Assembly (NCBI GenBank): GCA_020024215.1
Contig: JAHHUC010000002.1
Location: 1 to 64,000, forward strand
Direction: 5' to 3'
DNA from: Oscillospiraceae bacterium
GTDB lineage: Bacteria; Bacillota; Clostridia; Oscillospirales; Ruminococcaceae
DNA: 64,000 nt
Part shown: positions 35,794-44,021 of the stretch, piece by piece
Layout: each line of letters starts with the position of its first letter
Position numbering within the stretch: position 1 is the stretch's first letter
The notes under the pieces: model-generated
What the model was told of the DNA's origin: nothing
Database searches by the model: none
Seen by the model: the letters and a program-made list of their open reading frames with translations, nothing else
Made by a program: the position numbers and the translations under genes

Positions 35794-37269
35794 TCAGCAT
35801 CTTGAAAATTCCTCTGTCATAAGCGCTATTTTTTTATAAAGGCCGCTGCTGTCATAATTCTCCTTAAGCCTCCATACCCAGTTGTCATTCTGTGTGGAGG
35901 GTGTGTTTATCCTCGCCTCGCTTTTAAGATGAAGATAATCCTGAATTGGAATGACCGCCGTATCAGCCGAGCTTTTTAAAACTGCCCTTATGAAACATTC
36001 TGTTGTCTCATCATCGGTTTTATCCTCTGCTCCCAAATATTTTTTGGCGCATCTGACCTGATTTTCATTTCCCGAAGAAAGAAAGCCCATAACGGTGTCA
36101 TTGTCATGTGTGCCTGTATATGCCACGCAATTTTTCTTGTATTTATGGGGAAGATATTGATTTTCTTCATTATTGTCAAAGGCAAACTGCATCACCTTCA
36201 TGCCGGGATAGCCGCTTAAATCGAGAAGCTCATACACCTTTTGAGTCAAAAAGCCCAAATCCTCTGCGATTATTTTCTTTCCCTTGAAGGAGGTCTTTAA
36301 AAAGCTTATAAAATCCTTATCCGGGCCCTTTACCCATCTGCCGCCTCTGGCATTTTTATCCTCGCCGGGTATGGCATAATAGCTTTCAAGCCCCCTGAAA
36401 TGGTCTATTCTCACAATATCAAAAAGCCTGAAGGCAAAGCCCAGACGGCTTTTCCACCAGCTGTAACCATTTTTCTTCATTTCATCCCAAAGATAAAGGG
36501 GATTGCCCCACTTTTGACCATCCTCTGTAAAGGCATCGGGAGGACAGCCTGCAACCTCCTTGGGCAGAAAATTTTCATCCAGCATAAATTCCTTGGGATT
36601 TGTCCACACATCACAGGAATCCAAGGAGGCGTAAATAGGCACATCCCCAACTATTTTAATGCCCCTGCTGTTGGCATAATTCTTTAAATTTAGCCATTGC
36701 TCCATAAATTCATACTGGAGGAAAAGATAAAAATCAATCTCCTCTTTAAAATGCTGCCGGACATCCTCAAGCGCTGCAAGGTTTCTTTTTTTAAGCTCCT
36801 GCTCCCAAAGATACCAGGGGCTTCCTGATTTTGAATTTTTTATCGCCATAAAGACGGCATAATCTTGAGCCTCTTTGTTTTCCCTTTTAAAATTTTCCAG
36901 TCTTTCAAAATCCCTGAATCTTGAAAATGCCTTTTTTAAAACCTTCAGCCTTAAATCATAGAGGATTCCGTAATCTATCCTTTGGTCAGATTCACACCAG
37001 AGTATGCTTTCATAATCCTCACATTTCAATAGGTTTTTTTCCTTTAGAATATCAAGATCTATAAAATAGGGGTTGCCTGCAAAGGATGAAAAGCTTTGAT
37101 AGGGGCTGTTTTTAAAGCCCGTGGGACCTATGGGCAGCACCTGCCATATGCTTTGCTTTGAACGATGAAGAAAATCTATCCACTGATAGGCAGCTCTTCC
37201 CATTGTTCCTATGCCATAGGGTGAGGGAAGGCTGAAAATCGGCAGCAATATGCCTGAGCATCTTTTCAT
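35794..37269 (-). CDS. malQ: 4-alpha-glucanotransferase (amylomaltase, GH77)
   Basis: Transfers alpha-1,4-glucan segments between maltodextrins; in glycogen metabolism it recycles short chains for phosphorylase. The family motifs are RCSGILLPIFSLPSPYGIGTMG, WQVLPIGPTG, DVPIYASLDSCDVWTNP, VRIDHFRGLESYYAIP (nucleophile region), IAEDLGFLT and YTGTHDNDTVMGF. 491 residues, normal for the family. CAGGAGG precedes the ATG. It is transcribed from its own promoter, with a terminator-like hairpin in the leader, upstream of the glg operon and on the same strand. Confidence 0.94.
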   Translation of the reverse strand: MKRCSGILLPIFSLPSPYGIGTMGRAAYQWIDFLHRSKQSIWQVLPIGPTGFKNSPYQSFSSFAGNPYFIDLDILKEKNLLKCEDYESILWCESDQRIDYGILYDLRLKVLKKAFSRFRDFERLENFKRENKEAQDYAVFMAIKNSKSGSPWYLWEQELKKRNLAALEDVRQHFKEEIDFYLFLQYEFMEQWLNLKNYANSRGIKIVGDVPIYASLDSCDVWTNPKEFMLDENFLPKEVAGCPPDAFTEDGQKWGNPLYLWDEMKKNGYSWWKSRLGFAFRLFDIVRIDHFRGLESYYAIPGEDKNARGGRWVKGPDKDFISFLKTSFKGKKIIAEDLGFLTQKVYELLDLSGYPGMKVMQFAFDNNEENQYLPHKYKKNCVAYTGTHDNDTVMGFLSSGNENQVRCAKKYLGAEDKTDDETTECFIRAVLKSSADTAVIPIQDYLHLKSEARINTPSTQNDNWVWRLKENYDSSGLYKKIALMTEEFSRC

Positions 37270-37291
37270 AAAATGCCTCCTGTATTTACAA

Positions 37292-37322
37292 AAACAGGCA
37301 GAGCAATAAGCACCGCCTGTTT
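37292..37322 (-). promoter_or_regulatory. Terminator-like hairpin in the malQ leader
   Basis: On the minus strand AAACAGGCGGTGC pairs with GCTCTGCCTGTTT (one mismatch, one wobble, 5-base loop), running into TTTTTG. It lies only about 12 nt before the malQ ribosome site and about 75 nt after the predicted transcription start. The right arm (CCTGT) could alternatively pair with ACAGG of the ribosome site. Attenuation is therefore possible. Confidence 0.5.
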
Positions 37323-37400
37323 CGCAAAGAAATTTTTAAATAAATTAAATTTTCCGAAAAAGTTGACAGACTATGGTGCAACTTAAATATTTATACACTG

Positions 37401-37429
37401 ATTCTACCATATTTTATGATTGTTGGCAA
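37401..37429 (-). promoter_or_regulatory. Extended -10 promoter of malQ
   Basis: Minus strand TTGCCA, 17 bp, TAGAAT with the extended TGG before it. It gives a leader of about 125 nt. Confidence 0.62.
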
Positions 37430-37692
37430 ACAAAAACATAATTTAAAACAGGGGGATAATGCTTCAATAATTTTAACATTTTTCCTATATATTACTTTCA
37501 GAAAGGATTTTTTATAGGTTTTATATAATAGATATGCCCAATAATCTGTAAAATTGCCAAATATCACCTATTAAGCCCTTGGCATTTGTATAATATAATT
37601 TACCTGTGCCTGTGCATTGCAATAACAGGGATATTTTTGCAGATTTTAATTCTTCAGCCCTTTTCTTACTCTGCACTTTAGATGATTTGTGC
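37430..37692. other. Intergenic region without a recognised feature
   Basis: AT-rich spacer between the malQ promoter and the RNase J terminator. It contains TTGCCAA...TTGGCA arms and isolated TATAAT words on both strands, but no convincing reading frame or RNA structure. Confidence 0.4.
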
Positions 37693-37726
37693 AAAAAAAA
37701 ATGAAGCCGCAGAAAATCTGCGGCCT
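37693..37726 (-). terminator. Intrinsic terminator of RNase J gene
   Basis: Minus strand: GGCCGCAGA pairs with TCTGCGGCT around a 3-base loop, followed after CAT by a run of nine T. It lies just after the stop codon. Confidence 0.85.
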
Positions 37727-37732
37727 CTTGAA

Positions 37733-39760
37733 TCAAAGCTTTATATCATGGACAACCGACACTATAACAGGTCTTCTCTTTGTCTTTGAGAAGAAATAGC
37801 TTCCCAGCTGTTCCTTTATTGCCAGCTTTATGTTGGCATATTCCCTGCCCTTTCCAACAGCGGAATTTACAGCCTGACGGCACACCTCCTTGGCTCCGTC
37901 CAAAAGCTCGCCTGATTCCTTGACATAGACAAAGCCTCTAGAGACAACCTCGGGACCTGCTAAAATTTCCCCTGTTTTATGGTTGAGCACAACCGTTGCC
38001 ACAACAAGCCCATCCTCCGAAAGCGCCTTTCTGTCCTTGAGAACCACGCTTCCTACATCTCCGACGCCGCTTCCGTCCACCATGACAGCTCCGGCAGGCA
38101 CAGATGTCTGCATTTTTACGCTGTTGGAGGTAAGCTCGATAACCCTTCCTATATCTCCTACAACTATATTTTCATAGGGTATGCCCATCTCCACAGCCAG
38201 CTCCCTGTTCTTTGCAAGATGCTTGAATTCTCCGTGAACAGGTATGAAAAACTTTGGCTTTGTAAGTCCTATTATGGTTTTTATCTCATCTCTTCTGGCG
38301 TGTCCGGAAACATGGATGCCCATTGTGTCCTCATATATTACCTCACAGCCCATCTGCATAAGATCATTTATAACCTTTCCCACCAGCTTTTCGTTGCCCG
38401 GTATGGGTGTTGCGGAAATTATTATAAAATCATGCTGTGTCACGGTTATTTTTCTGTGCTCACCCTTTGCCATTCTGGTGAGGGCGCTCATAGGCTCTCC
38501 CTGACTTCCTGTTGTGATTATCACTATATCGCTGTCAGGAAGATTTCTCGCCTTATCTATCTCCACCATAGTATCCGGCTTAAGCTTGAGATAGCCCATA
38601 TCCTTGGCTATGGAAACCACGTTTTCCATGCTTCTTCCGGAGACGACAACCTTTCGGTTATACCTTTCGGCAACATCGAATATCTGCTGTATCCTGTGAA
38701 TGTTGGAGGAGAAGCTGGCAATTATTATTCTTCTGTCTCCGGCTCTTTGGAACAATGTTTCAAATGTGGAGCCAACATTTCTTTCGCTGGGTGTGCTTCC
38801 GGGGCGCTCGGCATTGGTGGAATCGCTCATGAGAGCCAAAACACCCTTGTTGCCCAATTCTCCAAACCTCGCCAGATCTATCATCACACCATCCACAGGC
38901 GTAAGGTCTATCTTAAAGTCTCCCGTGTGAATCAATGTTCCCACAGGTGTCTTTATGGCAAGCGCACAGGAATCGGGTATGGAGTGGTTCACATTTATAA
39001 ATTCCACCATCATGCAGCCCAATTTGACCTTATCTCCGGCCTTTATCACATTGAGCTTGCTGTCGGATAAAATACCTGCCTCCTTTAGCTTTCCCTCCAC
39101 AAGGCCTATGGTCAGCCTGGCAGAATAAACAGGGGCATTTACCTCCTTCAAAAGATAGCTGAGTGCGCCTATATGGTCCTCATGGCCGTGTGTTATCACA
39201 ATTCCCCTAACCTTGTCCCTGTTTTTTACAACATAGGTAAAATCCGGGATAACAAGGTCTATTCCCAGCATTTCATCCTCCGGAAATGCAAGGCCGCAGT
39301 CTATTATGACAATATCATTTTTATATTCGATAAGTGTCATATTTTTTCCTATCTCGCCCAGACCGCCCAATGGTATTATCTTTACAGGCTCCTGCTTTTT
39401 TGATGATGTGCTTCTGTTGGATTTCTTTTTTTCAGGGGCTTTTTTCGGCTTTTCCTTTTCCTGCTCTGACGGCTGCTCCAGAGCCTTAGGAGCATTTTTC
39501 TGTCCCTTTTTGCCCTGACCTAAAAATCTGCTTTTTCTTTGGGGCTTTGCCTCGTCCTTCTTCTGGAAAAGCTCTGTTGTCAGCTTCTTTTCCCTCTTAG
39601 GCTCCTTTGACAGCTTTTCTGTGATTTTTTTGGAATCCAGGCTTGCAAATGAATCTATAAGCTGTGGAAATCCGTAGTCACTGTTTGTTTTGGGCGCAGC
39701 AAGCTGACGGGGTCCTTTTGACCTCGGATTCTTTCCTGCACCATTATTTTTTTCCGGCAC
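37733..39760 (-). CDS. rnj: Ribonuclease J with long basic N-terminal extension
   Basis: Metallo-beta-lactamase/beta-CASP ribonuclease with 5'-exonuclease and endonuclease activity, central to mRNA turnover in Firmicutes. The catalytic motif is ITHGHEDHIGALSYLL. The metal ligand motifs VNHSIPDSC and IHTGDFK and the beta-CASP motifs SGHARRDE and PVHGEFKHL follow. At 675 residues it is about 120 longer than typical RNase J; the extra N-terminal part is rich in Lys, Pro, Glu and Gln (KEKPKKAPEKKKSNRS) and is probably disordered and RNA- or protein-binding. It starts at a GTG 7 nt after GGAGGA. A stable hairpin lies in its leader. Confidence 0.92.
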   Translation of the reverse strand: MPEKNNGAGKNPRSKGPRQLAAPKTNSDYGFPQLIDSFASLDSKKITEKLSKEPKREKKLTTELFQKKDEAKPQRKSRFLGQGKKGQKNAPKALEQPSEQEKEKPKKAPEKKKSNRSTSSKKQEPVKIIPLGGLGEIGKNMTLIEYKNDIVIIDCGLAFPEDEMLGIDLVIPDFTYVVKNRDKVRGIVITHGHEDHIGALSYLLKEVNAPVYSARLTIGLVEGKLKEAGILSDSKLNVIKAGDKVKLGCMMVEFINVNHSIPDSCALAIKTPVGTLIHTGDFKIDLTPVDGVMIDLARFGELGNKGVLALMSDSTNAERPGSTPSERNVGSTFETLFQRAGDRRIIIASFSSNIHRIQQIFDVAERYNRKVVVSGRSMENVVSIAKDMGYLKLKPDTMVEIDKARNLPDSDIVIITTGSQGEPMSALTRMAKGEHRKITVTQHDFIIISATPIPGNEKLVGKVINDLMQMGCEVIYEDTMGIHVSGHARRDEIKTIIGLTKPKFFIPVHGEFKHLAKNRELAVEMGIPYENIVVGDIGRVIELTSNSVKMQTSVPAGAVMVDGSGVGDVGSVVLKDRKALSEDGLVVATVVLNHKTGEILAGPEVVSRGFVYVKESGELLDGAKEVCRQAVNSAVGKGREYANIKLAIKEQLGSYFFSKTKRRPVIVSVVHDIKL

Positions 39761-39811
39761 TTATTATTCCTCCGTAATTTTATTATTTTATTGTTTTTAT
39801 GTATTATCTAT

Positions 39812-39842
39812 CCGCACCGGCAATTTTCGTACCCCGGTGCGG
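39812..39842 (-). promoter_or_regulatory. GC-rich hairpin in the RNase J leader
   Basis: CCGCACCGG and CCGGTGCGG form a perfect 9-bp stem with a 13-base loop and no following T-run. It lies in an otherwise AT-rich leader, about 50 nt upstream of the GTG start. Confidence 0.55.
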
Positions 39843-39890
39843 TAATATTAGAAAAAATTTCTGTCCTATGAAAGGGCATAATATTCTTAT

Positions 39891-39919
39891 AGGATATATC
39901 TTTTAAGCAAAAAAGTCAA
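39891..39919 (-). promoter_or_regulatory. Candidate promoter of RNase J gene
   Basis: Minus strand TTGACT, 17 bp, TATCCT. It gives a leader of about 125 nt that contains the hairpin at 39812-39842. Confidence 0.45.
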
Positions 39920-39949
39920 CAGCAGTACCTGCAAACACTGTGTTTTATA

Positions 39950-39979
39950 TTGATATTTTGGCTCAGGCTTTGTTATAAT
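39950..39979 (+). promoter_or_regulatory. Sigma-A promoter of the RNase HI gene
   Basis: TTGATA, 18 bp, perfect TATAAT, 68 bp before the ATG. Confidence 0.65.
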
Positions 39980-40047
39980 AAGCGTTGAAGAAAAAATTTT
40001 ATCAGGCTTCGGACATATTTTAGCCATATTTTTAAGGAGAGTTGCTT

Positions 40048-40485
40048 ATGCGTGAGGTTACAATTTATACAGACGGCTCCTGCAGCAAAAATCCCGGTCC
40101 GGGAGGCTGGGCGGCTGTGCTTATATATAACGGCAGGGAAAAGGAAATTTTCGGCGGTGAAAAAGAGACAACCAACAACCGCATGGAGATGACAGCTGTT
40201 ATAGAGGCTCTTTCCTCTCTCAAGGAGCCGTGCAGGGTGCAGCTTTTTTCAGATTCAAAATATGTGGTGGACAGCATAAATAAAAAATGGGTTTATTCAT
40301 GGGAAAAGAAGAACTGGAAAAAATCCGACGGCAGCAAGGCGCTCAATATCGACCTTTGGCAAAAGCTGCTGCCCCTTTTGAAAATACATGATGTCTGCTT
40401 CAACTGGGTGAAGGGGCATGACAACAATAAATATAACGAGATATGCGATAAGCTTGCCGTGCAGGAGACAAAAAAATTTCTTTAG
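40048..40485 (+). CDS. rnhA: Ribonuclease HI
   Basis: Cleaves the RNA strand of RNA-DNA hybrids. All catalytic acidic motifs are visible: YTDGSCSKNPGPGGWA (Asp), NNRMEMTAVIEAL (Glu), LFSDSKYVVDSI (Asp), and WVKGHDNNKYNEICDKLA (His/Asp). 145 residues, typical for the E. coli-like form. A frame opens at TTG 40042, but the ATG at 40048 has AAGGAG at 8-nt spacing and is preferred. It is probably monocistronic. Confidence 0.94.
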   Translation: MREVTIYTDGSCSKNPGPGGWAAVLIYNGREKEIFGGEKETTNNRMEMTAVIEALSSLKEPCRVQLFSDSKYVVDSINKKWVYSWEKKNWKKSDGSKALNIDLWQKLLPLLKIHDVCFNWVKGHDNNKYNEICDKLAVQETKKFL

Positions 40486-40502
40486 AAATGCCTTCATGCC
40501 TA

Positions 40503-40531
40503 TTGCAATTTATACTAATTTGGTATAGAAT
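40503..40531 (+). promoter_or_regulatory. Promoter of the nifS-nifU-type genes
   Basis: TTGCAA, 17 bp, TAGAAT. The 75-nt leader holds a small AAGCGC/GCGCTT hairpin at 40549-40568. Confidence 0.58.
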
Positions 40532-40610
40532 AATATTCGGAAGGAAACAAGCGCAAAAACAGGCGCTTTGAGCTTTCAGTCTACACCCCAACGAAAAGAG
40601 GTTTATATAA

Positions 40611-41792
40611 ATGGAAAAACGATTTGTTTATGTTGATAATTCAGCTACAACTCCTGTTGCTCCCTTTGTTTTGGATGCAATGCTGCCCTATTTCAAGGAG
40701 GGCTTCGGAAATCCCTCCTCGCTTTATTCCATAGCCGCAAGCTGCAAGGAGGCATTGGAAAACGCCAGAGGACAGGTGGCAAGGGCAATAAACGCAGATA
40801 AGGACGAGATATTTTTCACCTCCGGCGGAACAGAAAGCGACAACTGGGCTTTAAAGGGCGTTGCAAATGCCAGAGCAAAGCAGGGCAAAAAGCACATAAT
40901 AACCAGCAATATCGAGCATCATGCAGTTCTGCACACCTGCAAGGCCTTAGAGCGCAAGGGCTTTGAGGTGACATATCTGCCTGTAAATTCCGACGGGATT
41001 TTAAATCCTGAGGATGTAAAAAATGCCATAAGAGAGGATACCTGCCTTGTATCTGTGATGTATGCCAACAACGAGATAGGCACCATACAGCCAATAGAGG
41101 AAATAGGAAGAATATGCAGAGAAAAAAATGTGACCTTCCACACCGATGCAGTTCAGGCTGTGTGCAATATTCCCATTGATGTTAAAAAGGAGAATATCGA
41201 CCTGCTTTCCCTCTCAGGCCACAAGATAAACACCCCCAAGGGAATAGGCGCCCTTTATATAAGAAAGGGCACCAGAATTGAAAACCTTCTGGAGGGCGGA
41301 GCACAGGAGGGAAGAAGAAGGGCAGGAACAGAAAATGTTCCTTATATAGTCGGCTTGGGAAAGGCAATAGAGGTTCTCTCCTCTGATATAAAAAATCGCG
41401 CTGCCCACAAAAAGGCTTTAAGGGATTATCTTGCAAATGAGCTGACCTCCAAAATCCCTTCGATTTATATAAACGGAACTATGGAGGAGGGCAAGAGGCT
41501 TGACGGAAATTTAAACATCTCCATCAAGGGAATTGAGGGAGAGGGAATACTCCTTCTTCTTGATTACAACGGAATATATGCATCCTCCGGCTCTGCCTGT
41601 GCATCAGCTTCGCTGGACCCCAGCCATGTGCTTCTTGCAATAGGCAGACCCCATGAAATTGCCCACGGCTCTGTGAGAATTTCTATAGGGGATCAGAACA
41701 CTATGGAGGACATGGAATATATAGCAGAAAAACTCCCCAATATTGTGGAGCGTTTGAGAATGATGTCCCCTGTCTGGAATGAAAATAACTAA
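40611..41792 (+). CDS. Cysteine desulfurase (NifS/IscS type)
   Basis: PLP enzyme that removes sulfur from cysteine and passes it to the Fe-S scaffold encoded next. The PLP lysine lies in SGHKINTPKG (Lys205), and the persulfide-forming cysteine is Cys330 in SSGSACASASLDPSHVL, the longer loop of the IscS/NifS class. Other landmarks are TSGGTESDNWAL and NIEHHAV. 393 residues. The ATG follows AAAGAGG. The partner scaffold gene begins 15 bp downstream; no iscR, hscA or ferredoxin gene is adjacent. Confidence 0.94.
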   Translation: MEKRFVYVDNSATTPVAPFVLDAMLPYFKEGFGNPSSLYSIAASCKEALENARGQVARAINADKDEIFFTSGGTESDNWALKGVANARAKQGKKHIITSNIEHHAVLHTCKALERKGFEVTYLPVNSDGILNPEDVKNAIREDTCLVSVMYANNEIGTIQPIEEIGRICREKNVTFHTDAVQAVCNIPIDVKKENIDLLSLSGHKINTPKGIGALYIRKGTRIENLLEGGAQEGRRRAGTENVPYIVGLGKAIEVLSSDIKNRAAHKKALRDYLANELTSKIPSIYINGTMEEGKRLDGNLNISIKGIEGEGILLLLDYNGIYASSGSACASASLDPSHVLLAIGRPHEIAHGSVRISIGDQNTMEDMEYIAEKLPNIVERLRMMSPVWNENN

Positions 41793-41807
41793 AAGGATGA
41801 TATAATT

Positions 41808-42254
41808 ATGATGTATTCTGAAAAGGTAATGGACCATTTTTCCAACCCAAGAAATGTAGGAGAGCTTGCCGATGCCAACGCAGTCGGAGAGGTTGGCAAT
41901 GTTGTCTGTGGGGATATTATGAAAATTTATCTCAAAATAAACAACGGCATAATAGAGGATGTAAGGTTTAAAACCTTCGGCTGCGGTGCAGCCATAGCAA
42001 CCTCCTCAATGGCAACCGAGCTTATAAAGGGGCAGAGCATACAGTCGGCTTTAAAGCTCACAAACAAGGCTGTCATTGAGGCACTCGACGGGCTTCCCCC
42101 TGTAAAGGTGCACTGTTCGGTTTTGGCAGAGCAGGCTGTAAAGGCAGCCCTCTCTGACTATTACACCAGACAGGGAATTGACCCTGTTCCCATTGTGGGA
42201 GAATTAAAATCCGACATAGAGGAGCATCACTGTGAAGGCGGCCTCCAACTTTAA
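41808..42254 (+). CDS. Iron-sulfur cluster scaffold, NifU/IscU N-terminal type
   Basis: Assembles 2Fe-2S or 4Fe-4S clusters from sulfur supplied by the adjacent desulfurase. The three cluster cysteines are present in VCGD (Cys34), GCGAAIATSS and HCSVLAEQAV. It has 148 residues, with a short C-terminal tail ending EEHHCEGGLQL, and no NifU C-terminal domain. ATGs at 41808 and 41811 follow AAAAGGAT; 41808 has the better spacing. Confidence 0.93.
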   Translation: MMYSEKVMDHFSNPRNVGELADANAVGEVGNVVCGDIMKIYLKINNGIIEDVRFKTFGCGAAIATSSMATELIKGQSIQSALKLTNKAVIEALDGLPPVKVHCSVLAEQAVKAALSDYYTRQGIDPVPIVGELKSDIEEHHCEGGLQL

Positions 42255-42260
42255 ATTTTC

Positions 42261-42296
42261 AAAGGAAAGCTTTCATGGCTTTCCTTTTCTTTTTTT
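42261..42296. terminator. Intrinsic terminator between convergent nifU-type and sigE genes
   Basis: AAAGGAAAGC pairs with GCTTTCCTTT around a 7-base loop, then TCTTTTTTT. Confidence 0.82.
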
Positions 42297-42307
42297 GGAA
42301 ATATTCT

Positions 42308-43021
42308 CTAAATGGCTTTTTCCAGGTCATTTTTAAGCCTTTTGATTATTCTTTTTTCCAGCCTTGAAATATAGGATTGGCTTATTCCCACCATATCCGC
42401 AACCTGCTTTTGTGTCCTCTCCTTTCCGTCGTTGAAGCCGAACCTCAGCTCCATGATGTCCCTTTCCCTGCCCTCAAGCTTTTTTATGGCATCACGGAGC
42501 ATAAGCATCTCTGCCTCATGCTCAATAGGGCACATCACCTCCTCGCCGTCTGTGCCCAGAACATCAGAGAGAAGAAGCTCGTTTCCGTCCCAATCAACAT
42601 TTAAAGGCTCATCAATGGACACCTCCTTTTTGCTTGACGCATTTTTTCTCATATACATAAGTATTTCATTTTCAATGCATCTGGAGGCATAAGTAGCCAG
42701 CTTTATGCCCTTTTTGGGCGAAAAGGTGGATACCGCCTTTATAAGTCCTATCGTTCCTATGGAAATTAAATCCTCCATATTTATTCCCGTGGTTTCAAAT
42801 TTTTTTGCTATGTAGACAACAAGCCTCAGATTATGCACTATCAAGGTCTGCCTTGCATCATGGTCCTCCTTTTCCAAAAGCATGAAAGCCCTTTCCTCCT
42901 CCTCTTTTGAAAGCGGAGCGGGCAGAACCTCAGGACCGTTTATGTAAAACACATCACTTCCAAAGCCCAAAAGCTCTGCAAGCTTTTTCCCCAGAATAAA
43001 AACAAGTTTGGATGCCTTCAA
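42308..43021 (-). CDS. sigE: Sporulation sigma factor sigma-E (pro-sigma-E)
   Basis: Mother-cell-specific sigma factor of early sporulation. The protein is strikingly like Bacillus SigE: VYYINGPEVLP-like N-terminus, NLRLVVYIAKKFETTGINMEDLISIGTIGLIKAV (region 2), LATYASRCIENEILMY, DEPLNVDWDGNELLLSDVLGTD, and SQSYISRLEKRIIKRL (region 4). The first roughly 25 residues form the pro-sequence removed by SpoIIGA. It starts at a TTG, since an in-frame TAA lies shortly upstream; AAAGGAG precedes it by 10 nt. No sigG gene follows, unlike the common spoIIGA-sigE-sigG arrangement. Confidence 0.94.
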   Translation of the reverse strand: MKASKLVFILGKKLAELLGFGSDVFYINGPEVLPAPLSKEEEERAFMLLEKEDHDARQTLIVHNLRLVVYIAKKFETTGINMEDLISIGTIGLIKAVSTFSPKKGIKLATYASRCIENEILMYMRKNASSKKEVSIDEPLNVDWDGNELLLSDVLGTDGEEVMCPIEHEAEMLMLRDAIKKLEGRERDIMELRFGFNDGKERTQKQVADMVGISQSYISRLEKRIIKRLKNDLEKAI

Positions 43022-43042
43022 AATTATCCATCTCCTTTAGCT

Positions 43043-43870
43043 CTATTTTCCGGATATAACAGCAGGATTGACAACTGCGTCATAAAAGGCACCGGAAATT
43101 TTTTCATCTGTCAGCGCTATATAGCAGCCCTTTTTTATTTCCACCTCCCTGTTGTCTGCCTCTATAATCACACTGTCTGCCAGAAATGCCTTTAAAATGC
43201 CTTTTCCGCCCACATGGCTGAAGGGCACTATTCTGACGCTGTTCTTTACTGCATTGTCATCTCTTATCTCCCCCTTGAAAAGTTCTTTTTCACACACAAT
43301 CACCGGAAGGTTTGAAAAAGGCTCAAAAAGGCTGCTTCCTGTATCCATAAGCCCCTTGAGGCTTATTTCCCTCATGCCCTGCTTTATTCTGATACGGCAT
43401 ATTTCGCTTTGGGGCTTTTTCCTTCTGAAAACAAGGTTTATGCCTGTTACAAATACATAGCAGAAAAATGCTGTGGCTATAAGGAACATTGCGCTCACAT
43501 CCAGATAGAGCGAGCCGTTTGACATGACCATTTTTGAGGGCGCAAATGTGAGGTATATAAAGGTTATAAGACCTGAAAAGAGAAATGTGCAGACCAAAAG
43601 ACTTATAAAATCCCTTAAAAATATCCTCATGTTTTTATAGCCGAAGGAGAAAAACACCATCACCGCACCAAAAAACAGCTTGTAGCAAAGCATTGTTCCA
43701 AAAGAAAAGGGTGAAAGAAAAATTGTCAGCGCTCCGAAGGAGCCTAAAAAAGCCCCCAGGCTTGCCCTTAGCAGGGAAAATGCCCTTGAAGAAAAAAACG
43801 CCGAGCATCTTAATAAAAGCAGGTTTATCACAAAATTTACCAAAAGCAAAACATCTATGTAAACAGTCAC
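43043..43870 (-). CDS. spoIIGA: Sigma-E processing protease SpoIIGA
   Basis: Membrane-bound aspartic protease that cleaves pro-sigma-E after receiving a forespore signal. The N-terminal half has five predicted membrane helices (first VYIDVLLLVNFVINLLLL). The C-terminal half carries the protease motif GLMDTGSSLFEPFSNLPVIV with the catalytic Asp near residue 176. The frame opens at 43912, but the GTG at 43870 (MTVYIDVLLLVNF) has GGCGG 7 nt upstream and matches the usual start, giving 275 residues. The sigE gene begins about 20 bp downstream, confirming the assignment. Confidence 0.91.
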   Translation of the reverse strand: MTVYIDVLLLVNFVINLLLLRCSAFFSSRAFSLLRASLGAFLGSFGALTIFLSPFSFGTMLCYKLFFGAVMVFFSFGYKNMRIFLRDFISLLVCTFLFSGLITFIYLTFAPSKMVMSNGSLYLDVSAMFLIATAFFCYVFVTGINLVFRRKKPQSEICRIRIKQGMREISLKGLMDTGSSLFEPFSNLPVIVCEKELFKGEIRDDNAVKNSVRIVPFSHVGGKGILKAFLADSVIIEADNREVEIKKGCYIALTDEKISGAFYDAVVNPAVISGK

Positions 43871-43900
43871 ATTTTTACCGCCTCTCAATGTGCTGATAAC

Positions 43901-43934
43901 ATTATATGCCAAGGTGCAGAAACATCCTGTCGCT
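43901..43934 (-). promoter_or_regulatory. Candidate Spo0A-dependent spoIIG promoter
   Basis: On the minus strand a perfect TATAAT lies 21 bp downstream of AGCGACA, which matches the 0A-box (TTCGACA) at five of seven positions; there is no -35 at the normal distance. A widened spacing with a 0A-box near -40 is the known design of the Bacillus spoIIG promoter. Confidence 0.42.
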
Positions 43935-43950
43935 TTAGGTTGAATGTCCC

Positions 43951-43979
43951 TTGCTTTTTATTATTCGTTCTTATATACT
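43951..43979 (+). promoter_or_regulatory. Sigma-A promoter of nth
   Basis: TTGCTT, 17 bp, TATACT, 42 bp before the ATG. Confidence 0.55.
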
Positions 43980-44021
43980 GAAAACAATTGATTTATGCTC
44001 CCAAAGGAAAGGAGTTTTATT

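Noticed and set aside
37979..39070. 363-codon open frame on the plus strand opposite the RNase J gene
   Set aside because: Composition is dominated by Ser, His, Cys and Tyr, it has no ribosome site, and it mirrors a well-supported gene; it is an antisense shadow.
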